Assembly: GCA_964539975.1 (NCBI GenBank)
Contig: CAZIKK010000032.1
Location: forward strand, 1-17,305
Direction: 5' to 3'
Source: 38-11 sp964539975
GTDB lineage: Bacteria > Bacillota > Clostridia > Tissierellales > Dethiosulfatibacteraceae
DNA length: 17,305 bases
This document shows, one piece after another, positions 14,567 to 17,305 of this stretch. A program made the position numbers and the translations under genes. The notes beneath the pieces are model-generated. The model made no database searches. It worked only from the letters and a program-made list of their open reading frames with translations, and was not told the origin of the DNA. Every line of letters starts with the position of its first letter. Position 1 is the stretch's first letter.

Positions 14567-15382
14567 TTATACTCCCAAGATTGCTCTTGCATCTGCAGGG
14601 CTTGCTACTTCATATCCCGCTTCTTTGATCAAATTGACAGCTCTTTCAACAAATTGAGCATTGGAATCCGCCAATTGAGTAGCTGAAAACATGACATTAT
14701 CTTCCATTCCCACTCTGACATGTCCTCCAAGAGCGATGGTAGCGAGTAGAATTGGCACATGACCTTTTCCGATACCAAAAGCCGACCAAGTGCAATTCTC
14801 AGGTAATAAACTTTTCATGAAAACTAGGTTTTCCACTGTGGCTGCAATCCCACCAGCTGCTCCCAAAACAAATTGATAGTGCAATGGTTCTTGCAAGAAT
14901 CCTTTTTTTACATAATACTTAGCATTGTAAATCATGCCTGGATCAAAAATTTCAATTTCTGGCTTGATGCCATTTTCATTCATGGTAACGGCTAATTCTT
15001 CCAAAAACTTGGGATGGTTGATGAACAATCCACTATGCATCCAGTTCATAGATCCACAATCATAAGAAGCCATCTCAGGTTTGATCAACCTCAAATGTTC
15101 TTGTCTGGTTTCATCAGTCGCATTCAGATCTCCGGAAGTTGTCAAGTTGATGACAATGTCACACTTTTCTTTGATCAGAGCTACGGTTTCTTGGAATTTG
15201 TTTTTATCCATGGTCCCCTTGCCTTCTTCGTCACGCATGTGCAAATGGGCAACAGATGCACCTGCTAAATAACAAGCATATACATCCTCAGCAATTTCAG
15301 CAGGTGTCATGGGAACATTTGGGTTGTTATCTTTTGTGGGCCACGCACCTGTTGGCGCAACTGTTATAATTCTTTTAGTCAT
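14567..15382 (-). CDS. Beta-keto acid cleavage enzyme (BKACE, Kce-like)
   Basis: Zinc enzyme of 271 residues in the BKACE family (formerly DUF849), which condenses a beta-keto acid with acetyl-CoA to give acetoacetate and a new acyl-CoA. Zinc ligands His46 and His48 (HLHMRD) and Glu227 (GMEDN) are present, as are Arg223 and Asp228, equivalents of the Kce catalytic Arg226 and Asp231, and TSGD near 82-85. At residue 14, where lysine-fermentation Kce has a Glu that binds the substrate amine (GAE), this protein has Trp (GAW). The substrate is therefore probably not 3-keto-5-aminohexanoate. AAGGAGG precedes the ATG, and a -24/-12 promoter lies 35 nt upstream. It is the first gene of the operon. 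An aromatic residue could suit a hydrophobic or trimethylammonium group; this is open. Confidence 0.92.
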   Translation of the reverse strand: MTKRIITVAPTGAWPTKDNNPNVPMTPAEIAEDVYACYLAGASVAHLHMRDEEGKGTMDKNKFQETVALIKEKCDIVINLTTSGDLNATDETRQEHLRLIKPEMASYDCGSMNWMHSGLFINHPKFLEELAVTMNENGIKPEIEIFDPGMIYNAKYYVKKGFLQEPLHYQFVLGAAGGIAATVENLVFMKSLLPENCTWSAFGIGKGHVPILLATIALGGHVRVGMEDNVMFSATQLADSNAQFVERAVNLIKEAGYEVASPADARAILGV

Positions 15383-15417
15383 ATTGTTTTCCTCCTTGTT
15401 TTCTTGAGAGATATATG

Positions 15418-15433
15418 TGCAATTAATGTGCCA
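15418..15433 (-). promoter_or_regulatory. Sigma-54 (-24/-12) promoter of the BKACE operon
   Basis: The minus strand reads TGGCACATTAATTGCA, with the invariant GG (plus 15431-15432) and GC (15419-15420) at the exact -24/-12 spacing. Predicted start point near 15407 gives a 25-nt leader containing AAGGAGG. The gene directly upstream encodes a sigma-54 activator, which agrees. Confidence 0.93.
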
Positions 15434-15502
15434 ACTTCATTAAATAGGTTGAATAGGTAGTTTATTATGCAATTGCTCATCTTCAGCTTTTTACGAAATA
15501 AT

Positions 15503-15554
15503 AAAAACCAACGAATTAATTATAACTATAGTTATAATTAATTCGTTGGTTTTT
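15503..15554. repeat. 52-bp perfect palindrome: terminator of the activator gene and/or activator site
   Basis: Two 26-nt arms meet without a spacer at 15528/15529 and every base pair matches. Followed on the minus strand by TTTTT-ATTATTT, so the RNA would make a terminator-like hairpin about 85 nt after the activator stop. Its core ATAAC-TATA-GTTAT (15522-15535) is a dyad of the same half-site found in the repeat array nearby, about 120 bp upstream of the sigma-54 start point, a normal enhancer distance. Confidence 0.85.
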
Positions 15555-15593
15555 TAACAATCTTACTTTTTGTTCTTGTTGCATTGTTCAAGT

Positions 15594-15632
15594 GTTATAG
15601 TTTATGTTATATGAAGTTATAGCTTTTGTTAT
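15594..15632. repeat. Four phased GTTAT direct repeats, candidate enhancer sites
   Basis: GTTAT occurs at 15594, 15606, 15616 and 15628, spaced 12, 10 and 12 bp, so on one face of the helix. The first and third copies extend to GTTATAG. They sit between the activator stop and the palindrome, roughly 190-225 bp upstream of the predicted BKACE start point. Confidence 0.45.
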
Positions 15633-15638
15633 TGTTTT

Positions 15639-17159
15639 TTATGAATTTATTTCAAGATTTTTACATTTTTTCCACAAAGCTGGCTGACTGATACCAAGGT
15701 ACTTAGCTGCCTTATTTACCGATCCATGATTTTCCAAAGCTTCTTTAATAATACGTTTCTCATAAGCCCTCACTGCACTTTTTAAAGTCTTTTTTTGATC
15801 CACAGCCATTGGTTTCATTCTGTCATCCAAGTACAATAAGTTTTCAACATTCTCACTTTTCAATACTCCATCTTGATTGATGACAACCATTCGTTCAATC
15901 AAATTTTCTAGTTCACGAATGTTTCCAGGCCAACTATATTGCTTCAGGCTTTCTGAGAATGTCCGATCTGTTTTTATCTCTTTATTGTATTTTTTGCCAT
16001 ACTTTCCAATAAACTCTTGAGCTAAATGGCCAATGTCATCTTGTCGTTCCCTAAGTGGCTTTATATGAATTGGCACAACATTGATCCTATAAAAAAGGTC
16101 TTCTCTGAACCTACCCGTCTCAATTTCCTTAATAAGATCTTTATTGGTAGCAGCAATTAATCGAATGTCTAGATCAATGGGTGTGCTACCTCCCAATCTG
16201 GTAATTTGTCTTTCCTGCAACACTCTCAAGAGTTTTGTCTGCAGCTTCATTGGCATATCTCCAATCTCATCCAATAAGATTGTCCCTTCATTTGCCAATT
16301 CAAAAATACCAACTTTCCCAGATTTCTTAGCATCAGTGAATGCCCCTCGCTCATAGCCAAACAATTCCGACTCCAAAAGTTCAGAAGGAATGGCTGCACA
16401 GTTCAATTTTATGAATGGCTTCTGATTTCTGCTGCTTCTAGAATAGATCTCATCTGCGATGACTTCCTTTCCAGTTCCCGATTCACCAGTTATCAGAACT
16501 GTTACATCTGTTGGTGCAACAGCATCTACCAAATCAATTAACGATTGCATCTCCTTGTTTATACTGGAAAAAGCTTTGCTGGAAAGCTGTTTTCTCAGAA
16601 ACTTAATTTCTTCATCTGCTTTCTTTTGATGGTATTCCATCTTCAACATTTGTGACTCTAGTTCATGCAGTTCGGTAATGTTCCGGTTGTTAATCACTAC
16701 CAATCTTACATTGCCCTCTTCGTCAAATATTGGGGTCCCCGTCACCAAATGTTCCCGATTGTTGACCAAGCTCACTCCAATGGAACTCACTTGCTCTTTT
16801 TTCTCCAATACCTTCATTGTCACGGCCCCTTTATAGAGTTTTCCTTCATCAGATACTTCTTTGACCGTTCTTCCAATAACCTGCTCTTTCTTAATGCCCG
16901 TCAGTCTTGAATACGCTTTGTTGACAAAAAGTGTCTTTCCTTGCCCATCAGAAATGTAAATACCATCATATAGGGAGTCGCTTATCGTTCGAAAGTCCAA
17001 AAAATTCTGTAGCAGATCTTTCAATTCCCTTTCAATGACTTCAAGTTTTTTACTGTAATAGTTGAGTTCCTCATTTCCTTGAGCGGCATGAAGTTGGATT
17101 TCCTCATTGATTCTTTCTATTCTATTGGCTATTCTTACCAATTGATCATAATCACTCAT
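15639..17159 (-). CDS. Sigma-54-dependent activator, PAS-AAA+-Fis type
   Basis: Enhancer-binding protein of 506 residues: N-terminal coiled-coil-like helix (about 1-52), one PAS domain (about 55-165, DGIYISDGQGKTLFVN), linker helix (165-195), AAA+ domain (about 197-430) with Walker A GESGTGKE (225-232), Walker B ILLDEIGD with Asp297-Glu298, the sigma-54-contacting L1 loop as GAFTDA (272-277), Arg fingers in GRFREDLFYR, and a Fis-type helix-turn-helix at the C-terminus (about 478-498, NKAAKYLGISQPALWKK). The L1 loop has Asp where GAFTGA has Gly. It presumably senses a metabolite through PAS and drives the -24/-12 promoter of the adjacent BKACE operon in the same direction. Start follows GGGGATG; a TATAAT lies 30 nt upstream. 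No receiver domain, so no two-component control. Confidence 0.95.
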   Translation of the reverse strand: MSDYDQLVRIANRIERINEEIQLHAAQGNEELNYYSKKLEVIERELKDLLQNFLDFRTISDSLYDGIYISDGQGKTLFVNKAYSRLTGIKKEQVIGRTVKEVSDEGKLYKGAVTMKVLEKKEQVSSIGVSLVNNREHLVTGTPIFDEEGNVRLVVINNRNITELHELESQMLKMEYHQKKADEEIKFLRKQLSSKAFSSINKEMQSLIDLVDAVAPTDVTVLITGESGTGKEVIADEIYSRSSRNQKPFIKLNCAAIPSELLESELFGYERGAFTDAKKSGKVGIFELANEGTILLDEIGDMPMKLQTKLLRVLQERQITRLGGSTPIDLDIRLIAATNKDLIKEIETGRFREDLFYRINVVPIHIKPLRERQDDIGHLAQEFIGKYGKKYNKEIKTDRTFSESLKQYSWPGNIRELENLIERMVVINQDGVLKSENVENLLYLDDRMKPMAVDQKKTLKSAVRAYEKRIIKEALENHGSVNKAAKYLGISQPALWKKCKNLEINS

Positions 17160-17188
17160 GCTTCATCCCCATTTTCATTGTTTGTTCT

Positions 17189-17194
17189 ATTATA
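17189..17194 (-). promoter_or_regulatory. Probable -10 of the activator gene
   Basis: TATAAT on the minus strand, about 30 nt before the activator ATG. The best -35 at 17 nt spacing (TAGCAA) is poor, so expression may be weak or need another factor. Confidence 0.4.
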
Positions 17195-17250
17195 CCTTAC
17201 TCAGAATTCAATTGCTATTGCATCCTCTCACAAAAAAAGACAGCTTATTC

Positions 17251-17305
17251 TGATATGCCCCCTGTCAAGTAGACAGGTTAAATATCTAAAATAAAGTGCA
17301 GATAA
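17251..17305 (+). mobile_element. Possible left end of an insertion sequence running off the right edge
   Basis: The segment begins TGATATGCCCCC and continues with the hairpin CCTGTC-AAGTA-GACAGG. A TG start with CTGTCAAGTAGACAG resembles, from memory, terminal repeats of some IS3-family elements of Firmicutes. No transposase, second end or target duplication is in the window, so this is tentative; a leader hairpin or terminator is the alternative. Confidence 0.25.

Overview
The window looks like a chromosomal segment of a low-G+C, anaerobic, amino-acid- or acid-fermenting Firmicute of the class Clostridia. The basis is the AT-rich intergenic DNA, strong AGGAGG-type ribosome binding sites, rubrerythrin plus a PerR-type repressor, a Crp/Fnr regulator with a Cys-rich hinge, and a sigma-54-controlled beta-keto-acid operon. 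I cannot name the genus. There are no rRNA or tRNA genes and no CRISPR array. A 100-N assembly gap lies at 11207-11306.

Left part (1-5479): a minus-strand operon of a MarR repressor and a two-subunit heterodimeric ABC exporter (the second subunit runs off the left edge), with a clear promoter whose -35 is covered by a small palindrome. Next come a Crp/Fnr regulator and a divergent small cupin protein whose promoters overlap at the -10, with a GTAAC-N4-GTTAC site between them. A PerR-type Fur repressor follows, with a perfect 7-1-7 type palindrome over its TATAAT, then peptidase T in the same apparent operon, closed by a bidirectional terminator.

Middle (5489-12064, all minus strand): from upstream to downstream, a DhaL-DegV fusion (a FakA-like kinase domain joined to a FakB-like fatty-acid-binding domain) broken by one missing base and by the assembly gap; a DUF1295 membrane enzyme-like protein; a DUF1475-type small membrane protein; a HerA-like/DUF853 ATPase; rubrerythrin; a PII-like signalling protein overlapping by ATGA with a monovalent cation:proton-antiporter-like protein. 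That transporter has Asn-Asn where relatives carry the ion-binding Asp pair.

Right part (12138-17159, minus strand): a sigma-54-dependent PAS-AAA+-Fis activator, then an intergenic region holding a 52-bp perfect palindrome, helically phased GTTAT repeats and a consensus -24/-12 promoter. This promoter drives a tight three-gene operon: BKACE-type beta-keto acid cleavage enzyme, NAD-dependent 3-hydroxyacid/3-hydroxyacyl-CoA dehydrogenase, AtoE-type short-chain fatty acid transporter. The likely scheme is uptake of a short 3-hydroxy (or 3-keto) acid, oxidation to the 3-keto acid, and acetyl-CoA-dependent cleavage to acetoacetate plus an acyl-CoA. The right edge carries a hairpin sequence that may be the end of an insertion sequence.
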